From NCBI RefSeq assembly GCF_049942825.1, contig NZ_CP187970.1, positions 2,170,001 to 2,234,000 of the forward strand: DNA of 64,000 nucleotides, given 5' to 3'. The notes beneath the pieces are model-generated. The model searched no databases. It had not been told where the DNA came from and saw only the letters and a list, made by a program, of their open reading frames with translations. The DNA is from Paenibacillus_G sp049942825. GTDB taxonomy: Bacteria; Bacillota; Bacilli; Paenibacillales; NBRC-103111. Position 1 is the first letter of the stretch. Each line of letters starts with the position of its first letter. Of the stretch, positions 44,200 to 53,322 are shown piece by piece. A program made the translations under genes and the position numbers.

Positions 44200-46455
44200 T
44201 TGAAGGCATCCTTACCTTTGGCAAGAACTTGGTTTCACCGGTGGACGCTCTCCTATATCCTAATCTTTTTGCTCCTTATTCCCCTGCTGATGTTCAGCTT
44301 GCTCATGGCCTTTAATGACGTGTCGCAGCGAACAGCGGCCGAATCGAACCGGATCTTCGCCGGTCAGCTGCTGCAATCGCTGGAGAATGAACTGCAGCTT
44401 ATCGATAATCTGGTCTCCAATGAAATCGCGGCGGATGATACGATGATGGATTTTTTCAAGAAAGGACTGAGGGAAGAGCGGTTCTACTCCTCGGTCATGC
44501 CGGGTGTGAAGCTGAAGAATATGATGACGGCTATGCCGCTCATCGAATCCATTTACTTGTACCGCACTTATGATGGCACGGTACTCACTCCGTTATCGGT
44601 CACGCCCCTGGAGGAGTTCAGCGACAAGGGAATTATTATGGAAGCGCTGGCCCAGCCAAGTCTGAACCGGCCGTGGATGGAGATCCGCCGGGGGTTCACA
44701 GAGCAGGAGCCGCGGGAGCTGCTGTCCCTCGTCCGGTATACGCCTCTCTTCACGGGCACCGATGGGGTTATCGTGGTGAACGTCAGAACCGAGTCGGTAG
44801 CCCGGCTCGTGCAGTCCATGACAGGCTCGCTGGAGAACCAGCAGGTGTCGCTCTACGACAGAGGGGGGAGCCTGATTTACTCCAACGCGGATGACAGCTC
44901 CTTTGTTCAATCCACTACGGCCTCGGACTATCTCGGCTGGAGCATTCGGAGCGGGGTCGCCCATGGGCATCTGTTCCGGGTTGTGTCTGCACTCTCGAAA
45001 TATTCGATCTTGATCCTGCTTGGCTTTTGCCTGCTGGGCGTGCTGGGCATCGTCTTCGTATCCAGGCGTAATATGCGGCCGGTACAGTCCATAGTCGACC
45101 GGATTCAGCAGTACACGGAGAAGAAGAGTGCGGAGCTGTTCCGCAAGGATGGACACGATGAGTTCAAGTTCATTCAATCCGCCCTCGAGCATCTGCTGGA
45201 GCAGGCCGGGGACTACCAGAAGCAGCACGAGGAAAACCTGATCTACCGAAGAAAAACCTTCTTTCACGCGTGGCTGGAGGGGGAACGGACGCTGCAGCCG
45301 GAGGAATGGCAGGAGGAGATGCGCAGTCTGAAGCTGCCGTACGAGTCCGGTTCCTTTGTTGTAAGCGTCATCAAGATCAACAGGTATTCCACCTTCATCC
45401 ATACGTATTCCCACCGGGATCAGAACCTGCTCAAATTCGTGCTGTCCGGTGTCATGAAGGAAACCGCAGAACTGGCAGAAACGGGGATCTGGGCGGAGTG
45501 GACGGGCAGCGAGCAGCTGGCGGCGGTTCATAGGCTGCCTCCCTCCGGGCGGGAGGGCTCCGTTCATGAAGCACGGATCAAGGGGCTCGCTGATGAGCTG
45601 ATCCGCTGGGTGCAGGACCATCTGCACTTCACGGTATCCATCGGCATCGGAACCTGGGTGGGGACGGCGGACCAGGTGCATGAATCGTACGCGGAGGCGT
45701 TGGAGGCTCTGGCTTACATGCCTTCCCTGGGAACGGAACCGGTCGCGGGCTACTGGCAGCTGGACGCGGTCTCCAGGCTGAAGCCGGGCAATCCCCTGCA
45801 GTCCGTCCGGGAGCTGGCGATGGCCTTTCGAGCGGGGGATGGCAGCTGGGAGGGCAGGTATGACCGCATGTTCAGCGACATCCGAGGCGGCTTTTACTCC
45901 AGGGAAGAGGTGAGCAGCCTGGCAGGCTGCATGGTGTTTTTCCTCCAGAAGGAGCTGGCGAATCTGCCGCCTGAGCTAAGCGGGGGATGGCTGCAGGAAG
46001 GGTTGATCCGGCTGGAGCAGGCAGTGGATCAATGGGAGACGCTGGAGGAGCTGGAGCGGGAGCTGCGCGGCATCCTTGCCAGCCTGGCGCAGAGCATGGC
46101 GGAGCTTCGGGCGGACAAGGGGAGCTTCCGGCTCGTACAGGACATGAAAGTCTATCTCGAGGAGCACTATGCCAACCCGGATTTATCGCTCCAGCATCTG
46201 GGTGACACGTTCGGGGTGCATGTCAAGACCGTCAGCCGGTTGTTCAAGGAGGAGCTCGGCATCAACTTTACGGAGCAGCTTTCGAAGATTCGGGTGGAGC
46301 GGGCCAAGGAGCTGCTCTCCTCTACCGGTGAGTCGGTCCAGGACATTACGGGGAGGGTCGGCTACCTGCATCCCAATACCTTTATACGCTCCTTCAAGAA
46401 GCTGACGGGTCTGACACCCGGCGATTATCGCAGGCAGGAGCAGGTCAAGGGCTGA
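44200..46455 (+). CDS. Membrane-anchored AraC-family regulator
   Basis: A 751-residue regulator. TTG 44200 is chosen because AGGAGGGTGG lies just upstream (44187-44196) and the basic, then hydrophobic N-terminus starts there. TM1 is at about 16-38 (LSYILIFLLLIPLLMFSLLM), the extracellular sensor at about 40-265, and TM2 at about 267-287. A linker follows, then two AraC helix-turn-helix motifs at about 650-748 (LSLQHLGDTFGVHVKTVSRL and ITGRVGYLHPNTFIRSFKK). It has the same plan as the 37557 gene and precedes an equivalent transporter operon, so the two modules are probably duplicates adapted to different sugars. Confidence 0.88.
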   Translation: MKASLPLARTWFHRWTLSYILIFLLLIPLLMFSLLMAFNDVSQRTAAESNRIFAGQLLQSLENELQLIDNLVSNEIAADDTMMDFFKKGLREERFYSSVMPGVKLKNMMTAMPLIESIYLYRTYDGTVLTPLSVTPLEEFSDKGIIMEALAQPSLNRPWMEIRRGFTEQEPRELLSLVRYTPLFTGTDGVIVVNVRTESVARLVQSMTGSLENQQVSLYDRGGSLIYSNADDSSFVQSTTASDYLGWSIRSGVAHGHLFRVVSALSKYSILILLGFCLLGVLGIVFVSRRNMRPVQSIVDRIQQYTEKKSAELFRKDGHDEFKFIQSALEHLLEQAGDYQKQHEENLIYRRKTFFHAWLEGERTLQPEEWQEEMRSLKLPYESGSFVVSVIKINRYSTFIHTYSHRDQNLLKFVLSGVMKETAELAETGIWAEWTGSEQLAAVHRLPPSGREGSVHEARIKGLADELIRWVQDHLHFTVSIGIGTWVGTADQVHESYAEALEALAYMPSLGTEPVAGYWQLDAVSRLKPGNPLQSVRELAMAFRAGDGSWEGRYDRMFSDIRGGFYSREEVSSLAGCMVFFLQKELANLPPELSGGWLQEGLIRLEQAVDQWETLEELERELRGILASLAQSMAELRADKGSFRLVQDMKVYLEEHYANPDLSLQHLGDTFGVHVKTVSRLFKEELGINFTEQLSKIRVERAKELLSSTGESVQDITGRVGYLHPNTFIRSFKKLTGLTPGDYRRQEQVKG

Positions 46456-46457
46456 CA

Positions 46458-46512
46458 CTCCCCTTTTGTTGATGTGCTCCTTTTTGTTGATGCGCTCCCT
46501 TTTGTTGATGGA
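46458..46512 (+). repeat. Three imperfect 18-19 bp tandem repeats
   Basis: Units at 46458-46476, 46477-46494 and 46495-46512 share CTCC-TTTTGTTGATG. They begin 3 bases after the AraC stop, between that gene and its terminator. Confidence 0.85.
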
Positions 46513-46532
46513 GCTGCCTGCTGCGGAAGGAG

Positions 46533-46564
46533 GGGCCGCGCACGGAGTCTGCGCGGTCCTTTTT
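46533..46564 (+). terminator. Terminator after second membrane AraC gene
   Basis: GGGCCGCGCA (46533-46542) pairs with TGCGCGGTCC (46550-46559), followed by five T. The transporter operon that follows therefore needs its own promoter. Confidence 0.75.
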
Positions 46565-46666
46565 CCTCTGCCGGGAATTCGGTTGATTCCGGGAAAATGA
46601 GCGATGGATGGCGTCCGTCCGTAGAGGATATAGTGGACTCACCAAGCGCAGGAGAGTGAGATCCCC

Positions 46667-47620
46667 ATGAACAGCATTCCAACAGATGCAGCAGGAGATG
46701 CCCGAGCACTTGCCCCAAAAAGGCGGCTCATCCGCCGGAGATTCAAGATGAACCTCCCGCTGCTGATCATGTTCACGCCCGTTGTTCTGTACTACCTGAT
46801 TTTTAAATACGTCCCCATGGCCGGCATCATCATTGCATTCAAGGATTACAACTTATATGACGGCGTGCTGCGAAGCCCCTGGGTCGGCTGGGACAACTTT
46901 GAGAAGCTGTTTCATAACTACAGCACGGTCCGCATCATCAGGAACACGCTGCTGCTGAGTGTACTGCAGATTGTCGTCGCCTTTCCGTTTCCCATTGCGC
47001 TGGCCGTTATGTTCAATGAAGTGAAACGGATGTGGTTCAAGAAGCTCACCCAGACGCTGGTGTATCTGCCTCATTTTTTCTCGTGGATTATCGTGGGCGG
47101 CATGGTGATCACGGTGTTCGGCATCGAAGGCTCGCTCAACAAGTGGTTATCCGGCCTGCTCGGTGAGCCCTACCCCTTCCTGTACAATCCGGGATCGTGG
47201 GTGACCCTGTTCATCGGGGCCGGCGTGTGGAAGGACATGGGCTTCAACGCCATCATCTATCTCGCGGCGATGGCGGCCATAGACCCTGCATTGTACGAGT
47301 CGGCGAACATCGACGGCGCAGGCAAATGGCAGCAGATCAAGCACATTACGCTTCCCGGGATCGCACCGACCATGATTCTGCTGCTCATTCTCTCGATGGG
47401 ACGGGTGATGGAGGTGGGCTTCGAGCAGGTGTTCATCCTGTCGAACGGGGCGGTTAAGGATGTGGCGGATGTCATCTCCACTTACATTTACCGGGTAGGC
47501 CTGCAGGGAGCCCAGTTCAGTTTGACATCCGCGATGGGGCTGTTCGAATCCTGCGTATCGTTCCTGCTGCTGCTGATCGTGAACGGAGCCGCAAGACGCT
47601 ATGGCAGAGGGTTATTTTAA
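46667..47620 (+). CDS. LplB-type oligosaccharide ABC permease
   Basis: A 317-residue permease with an Arg/Lys-rich leader (PKRRLIRRRFK) and six helices. EAA loop is YESANIDGAGKWQQIKHITL. CAGGAGAG precedes ATG 46667. It is the first gene of the second Lpl-type transporter operon; its stop is 22 bases before the next start. Confidence 0.9.
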   Translation: MNSIPTDAAGDARALAPKRRLIRRRFKMNLPLLIMFTPVVLYYLIFKYVPMAGIIIAFKDYNLYDGVLRSPWVGWDNFEKLFHNYSTVRIIRNTLLLSVLQIVVAFPFPIALAVMFNEVKRMWFKKLTQTLVYLPHFFSWIIVGGMVITVFGIEGSLNKWLSGLLGEPYPFLYNPGSWVTLFIGAGVWKDMGFNAIIYLAAMAAIDPALYESANIDGAGKWQQIKHITLPGIAPTMILLLILSMGRVMEVGFEQVFILSNGAVKDVADVISTYIYRVGLQGAQFSLTSAMGLFESCVSFLLLLIVNGAARRYGRGLF

Positions 47621-47642
47621 TCAGAAGTGGAGGAGGATTCCT

Positions 47643-48518
47643 ATGCGTGCATCACCCGGAGAAAAAGTGTTCTATGCCGTCAACTATGTACTGCTGGCTG
47701 TGCTGGCCTGCTCGTCCCTGTTTCCGCTCCTGCATCTGACAGCGCTTTCCTTCAGCGGTTCGGAAGCTATCCAGACGGGCCGGGTGACCTTGTGGCCGGT
47801 GGACTTCAGCCTGGAGACGTATAAGCTGCTGGCGAGCGGCACGTCGATCCTCCAAGCTTTCCGGAACAGTACCGTCATCACAGTCACCGGAACGGCGCTG
47901 AGCATGCTCACAACCCTGCTCGCCGCGTATCCGTTATCGCGCCCCTTCTTCTATGCCCGAAGGGGACTGACCCTGGCCATGATCTTCACGATGATCTTCT
48001 CGGGCGGCCTCATTCCTACGTACCTGGTGGTCCAGAGCCTGGGCCTGATCGATTCCTATTGGGCGATCTGGCTGCCCGGTCTGGTCAGCACCTACAACAT
48101 GCTCATCCTGCGCACGTATTTCGAGCAGCTTCCAATCGAGATGGAGGAGGCGGCGAGGATGGATGGCTGCGGAGAGGTTCGTCTGCTCGTACAGGTACTG
48201 CTGCCCGTCTCGATGCCGGTCCTTGCGACCTTGTCCCTGTTCTACGGCGTGGCCTACTGGAATGTGTTTTTCAGCATGCTGATCTACATCAATGACTCCA
48301 CGATGCAGAATGTATCGGTGCTGGTTCAGCAGATGATTCAGAGTCAGAGCGTGCTGCAGCAGGGCATGCTCGTCCAGCCGGACGATCAGGTTCATGTTGT
48401 GGAGGAAGGAATCAAGGCCGCGGGGATCATCGTACTCATCGTTCCCATGCTCATCGTATATCCCTTTATTCAAAAGTATTTCGTGAAGGGGGTGATGATC
48501 GGCTCCGTGAAAGGGTGA
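47643..48518 (+). CDS. LplC-type oligosaccharide ABC permease
   Basis: A 291-residue permease. ATG 47643 follows GGAGGAGG; the frame is open further up but runs into the previous gene. EAA-type loop EEAARMDGCGEVRLLVQVLL and the terminal FVKGVMIGSVKG are present. It is the heterodimer partner of the preceding permease. Confidence 0.9.
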   Translation: MRASPGEKVFYAVNYVLLAVLACSSLFPLLHLTALSFSGSEAIQTGRVTLWPVDFSLETYKLLASGTSILQAFRNSTVITVTGTALSMLTTLLAAYPLSRPFFYARRGLTLAMIFTMIFSGGLIPTYLVVQSLGLIDSYWAIWLPGLVSTYNMLILRTYFEQLPIEMEEAARMDGCGEVRLLVQVLLPVSMPVLATLSLFYGVAYWNVFFSMLIYINDSTMQNVSVLVQQMIQSQSVLQQGMLVQPDDQVHVVEEGIKAAGIIVLIVPMLIVYPFIQKYFVKGVMIGSVKG

Positions 48519-48584
48519 GGGATGGCGTCAGAGTGAGGATAATAGAGTCAGGTCCGTTGATACCACAAGATAGAGAGGGGTACC

Positions 48585-50243
48585 GTGCCGATGAGACAAA
48601 AAGAGTGCATCGCCGTTCTGTCCGTATTGTCGATGGCCCTGATCGCTGCATGCAGCGGCGAACCGCAGAGGGCCGACAGCCCGTCAGGGGCAGGAGGTGA
48701 GGGGCCGGCTGACAAGAAAGGCGACATTACCGTGTCGGTCTATGACCGGGGGAACGTGCCGGCCTCAGAGGGCAAGATCGAGAATAACCGCTGGACGAAG
48801 TGGCTGAATGAGAACGGGCCGGCGAACGTGACCTTCGTACCCATCCCGCGCACGGATCCGGCGCAGAAGTGGAACGTGCTGTTCGCTTCGCAGAGTGCGC
48901 CGGACATCATCAATGAATTCGACCCGAACATCCTCAATCCGCTGATCGACCAGAAACAGCTGCTGCCGCTGGATGACCTCATTGAGAAGTACAGTACGGA
49001 ATATAAGCAGCTGCTGAAGGATTATCCGGGACTGAAGAAAGTAACCACCGGACCGGACGGGAAAATCTATAAAATCGGGCGGGTGCTGGAGACGTCGCCT
49101 CTGAACAGCTTGTTCATCCGAACGGACTGGCTGAAGGCGCTGAACCTGGAGGTGCCGAAGACGACGGAGGAGCTGTATCAGGTGGCCAAGGCCTTCGCCG
49201 AAAGGGACCCGGACGGCAACGGGAAGAAGGACACGTACGGCATGGCGCTCAGCTGGCGGTCGGAGAATGTGATTGACGGCATGTTTGGGAGCCCGGGGTC
49301 CAGCTACGGCCTGGTGAACGATCAGCCGAGCCGCGCGTTTGAGTATACGAGGGAATCGGTTGCCTTCAAGAAGCGTTTGTTCGACGAAGGGCTGGTCGAT
49401 AAGGATTTCGCCAATGACAAGAATGGCGCCAAGGCCAGGCAGGAATTCTTGAACGGGCGGGTCGGGATCTATCCGACCTATGTCGGCAGTTGGTTTGAAT
49501 TCACGGTTACGGATCTGGCGACACTCCGCAAATCGGCGCCGCAGGCGGTAGTTGAGCCGATCTCCCTGCCGAAGAGTACGGCCGGAGAGTATATCCCCGA
49601 AGTGCAGAATCCCCTGCAGGCGACCACGGCGATCAACGCCCGGGTGAAGGATGCGGCGGCGGCCATCCGCTATATCGATTTCCTTGACCGGAAAGCGACG
49701 GGCCGTACCCTGTTGTTCGGACTGGAAGGCACGCACCACCGCCTGGATGAGAAGGGCTGCCCGAAGCCGGCCGATCCGGAGAAGACCAAGACGGAGGTCG
49801 CCTGGGCGGCTGATTTTGCCCAGCCGTATTCCCGGCTGCTCGATGGGCGGTGCTCGCTGATCGCGAGCCAGTTCGACCCGTCCAGGCCTGAGCAGAAGGC
49901 GGGCCTCGAGATCTATGAACGTGCGAAGAAGCTCTACATGGATCCGGGCAAAAAATACCGGACCGTCACGCTCGGCGAACACATGCCTACGCTGCCCAAG
50001 GAGCTGCAGACGACGCTGAATACCGTCACGAAGGACATTAACGATATCTGGCTCAAGGCCGTGCTGGGCGGATCGAAATATACGGCGGACCAGGCGTACC
50101 AGGATGCAGTGGCAGCCTGGGAGAAAGCCGGGGGCAAGCAGATTGACGAGTTCATGATCGACTGGTACAGCACGAAGAAGGCCGATTCCTTCCTGATGAA
50201 GGATCTCTGGGAAACGGCAGCTAAGCAGGCGGAGATGAAGTAG
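48585..50243 (+). CDS. LplA-type sugar-binding lipoprotein
   Basis: A 552-residue lipoprotein with lipobox LIAAC (Cys 23) and a Gly/Ser linker. The binding domain includes DRDPDGNGKKDTYG-like acidic, calcium-site-type sequence (ERDPDGNGKKDTYGMAL), common in this family. Start GTG 48585 is 6 bases after GAGAGGGG; ATG 48591 is possible. It closes the second transporter operon. A decayed frame follows, and no terminator is obvious before the convergent LacI gene. Confidence 0.9.
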   Translation: MPMRQKECIAVLSVLSMALIAACSGEPQRADSPSGAGGEGPADKKGDITVSVYDRGNVPASEGKIENNRWTKWLNENGPANVTFVPIPRTDPAQKWNVLFASQSAPDIINEFDPNILNPLIDQKQLLPLDDLIEKYSTEYKQLLKDYPGLKKVTTGPDGKIYKIGRVLETSPLNSLFIRTDWLKALNLEVPKTTEELYQVAKAFAERDPDGNGKKDTYGMALSWRSENVIDGMFGSPGSSYGLVNDQPSRAFEYTRESVAFKKRLFDEGLVDKDFANDKNGAKARQEFLNGRVGIYPTYVGSWFEFTVTDLATLRKSAPQAVVEPISLPKSTAGEYIPEVQNPLQATTAINARVKDAAAAIRYIDFLDRKATGRTLLFGLEGTHHRLDEKGCPKPADPEKTKTEVAWAADFAQPYSRLLDGRCSLIASQFDPSRPEQKAGLEIYERAKKLYMDPGKKYRTVTLGEHMPTLPKELQTTLNTVTKDINDIWLKAVLGGSKYTADQAYQDAVAAWEKAGGKQIDEFMIDWYSTKKADSFLMKDLWETAAKQAEMK

Positions 50244-50533
50244 ATGAATCCGGAAGGGAGGGGGACGCGAATGCGCAGGATAGGGATGGCGGAGTGGCTG
50301 ACGGCCCTGAATTTGCGGAGCTTGCCCCCTGTCCCTGCTGCACAAGGAGCTGGGCGGCACGCCGCCAGCCGGGCATCCGCTGAGCTAAGAAACCACCATC
50401 TGCAGCTGCGCGGAACGTTCGATGGGGGAGGCTGCCGCAGAAGGCTGTGCTCGATCTAAGCGCAGACGATGCCGGGCAGCTCACCCTGCAGTATGCGGAC
50501 GCAATCATCGCGGGTCCCGTGCTTCATGCGTAG
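50244..50533 (+). pseudogene. Decayed coding remnant between operon end and LacI gene
   Basis: A good ribosome site (AAGGGAGGGGG, about 50255-50265) leads into an open frame from ATG 50244 or 50271, but the frame loses sense after about 60 residues. A tidy C-terminus in another frame (LSADDAGQLTLQYADAIIAG, then PVLHA) ends at TAG 50531-50533. Together they look like the two ends of a gene that suffered a large deletion and frameshifts. The family is not recognisable. It would have been the fourth gene of the transporter operon. Confidence 0.4.
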
Positions 50534-51586
50534 TCATTCCGGATGCGGTTTGGTGAACATCCGTGCAGACTGCCGTTCGATAAGCTGCGTATCCACTGCG
50601 ATTTTGGTCCGGACGGGCACGTCGCTCTCGATATCCCGCACGAGCACGTCCACCGCTTGTATGGCTAAGCGTTCTTTCTCCACATGAACGGTGGTGAGTT
50701 CGGGCGTAACGATCCTCGCTTCCGTGATATTGTCGAAGCCGACGACCGACACGTCCTCCGGCACACGGAAGCCCATCTCAGCTAACGTCTTCAGCGCGCT
50801 GATTGCAATATAGTCGCATTCGCAGAAGAAGGCGCTCGGCATCGCTCTGCCCGACGAAAGATAGGCGTCGAGCTGAAGCTTTAACGCTTCCTGGGAAGTC
50901 AGAATGGTCGGCGCCACAGAGAAAATGCAATCCTCCTCGAGTACAATGCCTCGTTCCTTAAGGGAAAAGGCAAAGCCCCGCTTGCGCTCTTCAAAGTTGT
51001 GAATTCGGTCGTCTGAGGCGATATAGCCGATATGCCGATGCCCGAGGTCACAAAGGTGAACCCCGGCCTGATAAGCCCCCATCATGTTATTGATGCCGAC
51101 AAAGTGATACGGCAGCGTCTCATAGCAATTATCCAACACGACCAGCGGTAGAAGAAGCCGCTGCGCGATAGAGGACACCCGTGCACGGGATAAGTTCGTC
51201 CCCAGCAGGATGACGCCTTGACTCCGTTTCTCTTCCACAAGAGCGGCGATCTCGTGATCGTCCTTATCCAAGTCGACTGTACTGAAGATCAGCGAGTAAC
51301 CAAGCGACCGGCACCTTTCCTCGATGAAATGGATTAACTCCCGAAAAAACGGTTGTTGATAATACTCATGGAGCACGATCCCCGAATTGGCAAACACCAG
51401 GAACGTAATGGACTTCTGAGGCGTTCCGGCCTGGTCGCTGCGCAGCTTGGGCAGATAATCGTGTTCTTTGGCGATCTGCAGAATCCGTTCGCGGGTTTCC
51501 TGCCCGATTCCCGGCTTGCCGCTCAGGGCAAGCGAAACCGCCGATTTGGATACGCCGGCCAGTCGGGCGATGTCCTCCATTCTCAA
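50534..51586 (-). CDS. LacI-family transcriptional regulator
   Basis: A 350-residue repressor. TTG 51586 (complement) lies 8 bases after AAGGAGG; ATG at 51580 is two codons later. The helix-turn-helix is at about 3-25 (MEDIARLAGVSKSAVSLALS), with the hinge to about 60, then a periplasmic-binding-protein-like sugar domain. It is divergent from the isomerase-transketolase-kinase operon and very likely represses it until its sugar arrives. Palindromic candidates for its operator are at 51784-51800 and near its own start. Confidence 0.9.
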   Translation of the reverse strand: MRMEDIARLAGVSKSAVSLALSGKPGIGQETRERILQIAKEHDYLPKLRSDQAGTPQKSITFLVFANSGIVLHEYYQQPFFRELIHFIEERCRSLGYSLIFSTVDLDKDDHEIAALVEEKRSQGVILLGTNLSRARVSSIAQRLLLPLVVLDNCYETLPYHFVGINNMMGAYQAGVHLCDLGHRHIGYIASDDRIHNFEERKRGFAFSLKERGIVLEEDCIFSVAPTILTSQEALKLQLDAYLSSGRAMPSAFFCECDYIAISALKTLAEMGFRVPEDVSVVGFDNITEARIVTPELTTVHVEKERLAIQAVDVLVRDIESDVPVRTKIAVDTQLIERQSARMFTKPHPE

Positions 51587-51721
51587 CGAAAAGGCCTCCT
51601 TCGTTTTTTTTAGTAAGTTAAGTTTACTCTTCTGCTCCATAATATGCAATATTGATCTAAACAAAAGTTAATTATGACTAAACATGAATATAAAGTTTAT
51701 AAAAAATACACTAAAAATGAA

Positions 51722-51800
51722 TTGACTAGTGGGTTTTATCGTGATAATTTAGAGGGGAATCAGGGAAAAACAGGAAACATAACTAAACTAGTTCAGTTTA
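51722..51800 (+). promoter_or_regulatory. Promoter and candidate operator of isomerase-transketolase-kinase operon
   Basis: TTGACT (51722-51727), a 17-base spacer and TAATTT (51745-51750) make a good sigma-A promoter. Downstream, TAAACTAGTTCAGTTTA (51784-51800) is a dyad with 6-bp arms (TAAACT/AGTTTA), well placed to block transcription if bound by the divergent LacI protein. A second dyad with AGTAA/TTACT ends lies at about 51611-51627, near the LacI gene start. Confidence 0.6.
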
Positions 51801-51870
51801 TATGGTTTTGTTTAGTTTAGTAATAGTCATCATCTATTCATCCATTCATCGATCCGAGGGGGATAACGAT

Positions 51871-53304
51871 TTGAAAAAATTAAAGCTGGGGTATGCACCT
51901 ACCAGGCGCTTCGTATTCAGTGCGGAGGATGCCTTCCGGTACAAAGTGATGATCCGGGAGAAGATGGACAGCTTCGGGCTCGATATCGATATCGTCGATC
52001 TGGAAGGGCTGAACCAAGAGGGCTTGCTGTACGATGACCACATTAACGCGGAGTTGATCGCGGAGCGCTTCCGGCAGGAGAACGTCGATGCCGTATTCTT
52101 TCCCCACTGTAACTTCGGCACGGAGGATACCGTAGCGCGGGTCGGGAAGGCGCTCGGCAAGCCGGTCCTGCTGTGGGGGCCGCGTGACGAATCTCCCCTG
52201 GAGGACGGCATGCGGCTGCGTGACACCCAATGCGGCCTGTTCGCAACAGGCAAAGTGCTGCGGCGGTTCAATGTTCCCTTTACCTATGTGACGAACAGCA
52301 GGGTGGACGATCCGGTATTTGAACGCGGGTTCACGAACTTCGTCGCTGCAGCCAATGTCGTCCGGCAGTTCCGCAGGCTGCGTATCCTGCAAATCGGACC
52401 GCGTCCGGCATCGTTCTGGACGATGATGTGCAACGAGGGTGAGCTGCTCGAGCGCTTCGGCATTGAAATTCATCCGATCACCCTTGTTGATATACAGAGG
52501 GCTTCCAAGCGTATCGAGAATGGGAACAGCTCTGAGCTTGCGGAAGCCGTCGATTACATTAAAGAGAAACTGGACTGGTCGGAAGTGACTGAGTCGGATG
52601 TGAGACGGATTGCGGCGCTGAAGGTGGCCATGAAGCAGTACGCGATTCAGACGGGCAGTACGGCGATCGCTATCCAATGCTGGTCCTCCTTGCAGGACGC
52701 CATGGGCATTATGCCATGCTTGGCTAATGCGATTCTGACGGATGAACAAATCCCCGTGACATGCGAGACGGATATCCACGGCGCCATTACGTCGGTCATG
52801 ACTCAGGCTGCGACGATGAACCAGCACCCTACGTTTTTCGCTGATCTGACCGTTCGGCATCCGGAGAATGCGAATGGTGAACTGCTCTTTCACTGCGGCA
52901 ACTTCCCGGTATCCCTTTCGGTTGAAGACAAACCCAAGCTCCGGAAGCATTTCTTGTTCGACGATCACGCGCCAGGCACGCATGAGGGAGAAATCAAGGG
53001 AGGCCATATGACGCTTGCGAGGTTCGATGGCGACCACGGCGAGTACCAGCTGTTCCTCGGCAAAGCCCGGGGCATTCAAGGGCCCTACACTCGGGGTTCG
53101 TATGTATGGGTCGAAGTGAACGACTGGCCGCTGTGGGAAGAAAAGCTCGTCCAAGGGCCTTATGTCCATCATTCCGTTGGCGTGCATGCTAACGCGATCC
53201 CTGCATTATATGAAGCCTGCCGTTATATACCGGGGTTGACGCCAGATCCCGTAGATCCGACGGAGCAGGAAATCCAGGCTTGGCTCCGCGGCGCAGGTTT
53301 ATAA
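51871..53304 (+). CDS. Fucose/arabinose-isomerase-family sugar isomerase
   Basis: A 477-residue cytoplasmic protein starting at TTG 51871 (GAGGGGGAT upstream). The sequence has the L-fucose/L-arabinose isomerase superfamily plan: an N-terminal Rossmann-like half (DAVFFPHCNFGTEDTVARVG), a central PLLWGPRDE-like segment (PVLLWGPRDESPLEDGMRLR) and the C-terminal half with metal-site residues (TAIAIQCWSSLQDAMG, CETDIHGAITSVM, HCGNFP). This family interconverts aldoses and ketoses using Mn2+. It is the first gene of an operon with split transketolase and an FGGY kinase, so it probably makes the ketose that the kinase phosphorylates. Identity as a D-apiose isomerase is suggested by context only. 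Confidence 0.75.
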   Translation: MKKLKLGYAPTRRFVFSAEDAFRYKVMIREKMDSFGLDIDIVDLEGLNQEGLLYDDHINAELIAERFRQENVDAVFFPHCNFGTEDTVARVGKALGKPVLLWGPRDESPLEDGMRLRDTQCGLFATGKVLRRFNVPFTYVTNSRVDDPVFERGFTNFVAAANVVRQFRRLRILQIGPRPASFWTMMCNEGELLERFGIEIHPITLVDIQRASKRIENGNSSELAEAVDYIKEKLDWSEVTESDVRRIAALKVAMKQYAIQTGSTAIAIQCWSSLQDAMGIMPCLANAILTDEQIPVTCETDIHGAITSVMTQAATMNQHPTFFADLTVRHPENANGELLFHCGNFPVSLSVEDKPKLRKHFLFDDHAPGTHEGEIKGGHMTLARFDGDHGEYQLFLGKARGIQGPYTRGSYVWVEVNDWPLWEEKLVQGPYVHHSVGVHANAIPALYEACRYIPGLTPDPVDPTEQEIQAWLRGAGL

Positions 53305-53322
53305 AATAAAGGAGGCCCTACC

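Noticed and set aside
43889..44203. 104-codon plus-strand frame before the AraC gene
   Set aside because: No ribosome site, odd composition, and it contains the large hairpin as coding sequence; the opposite strand is equally open.
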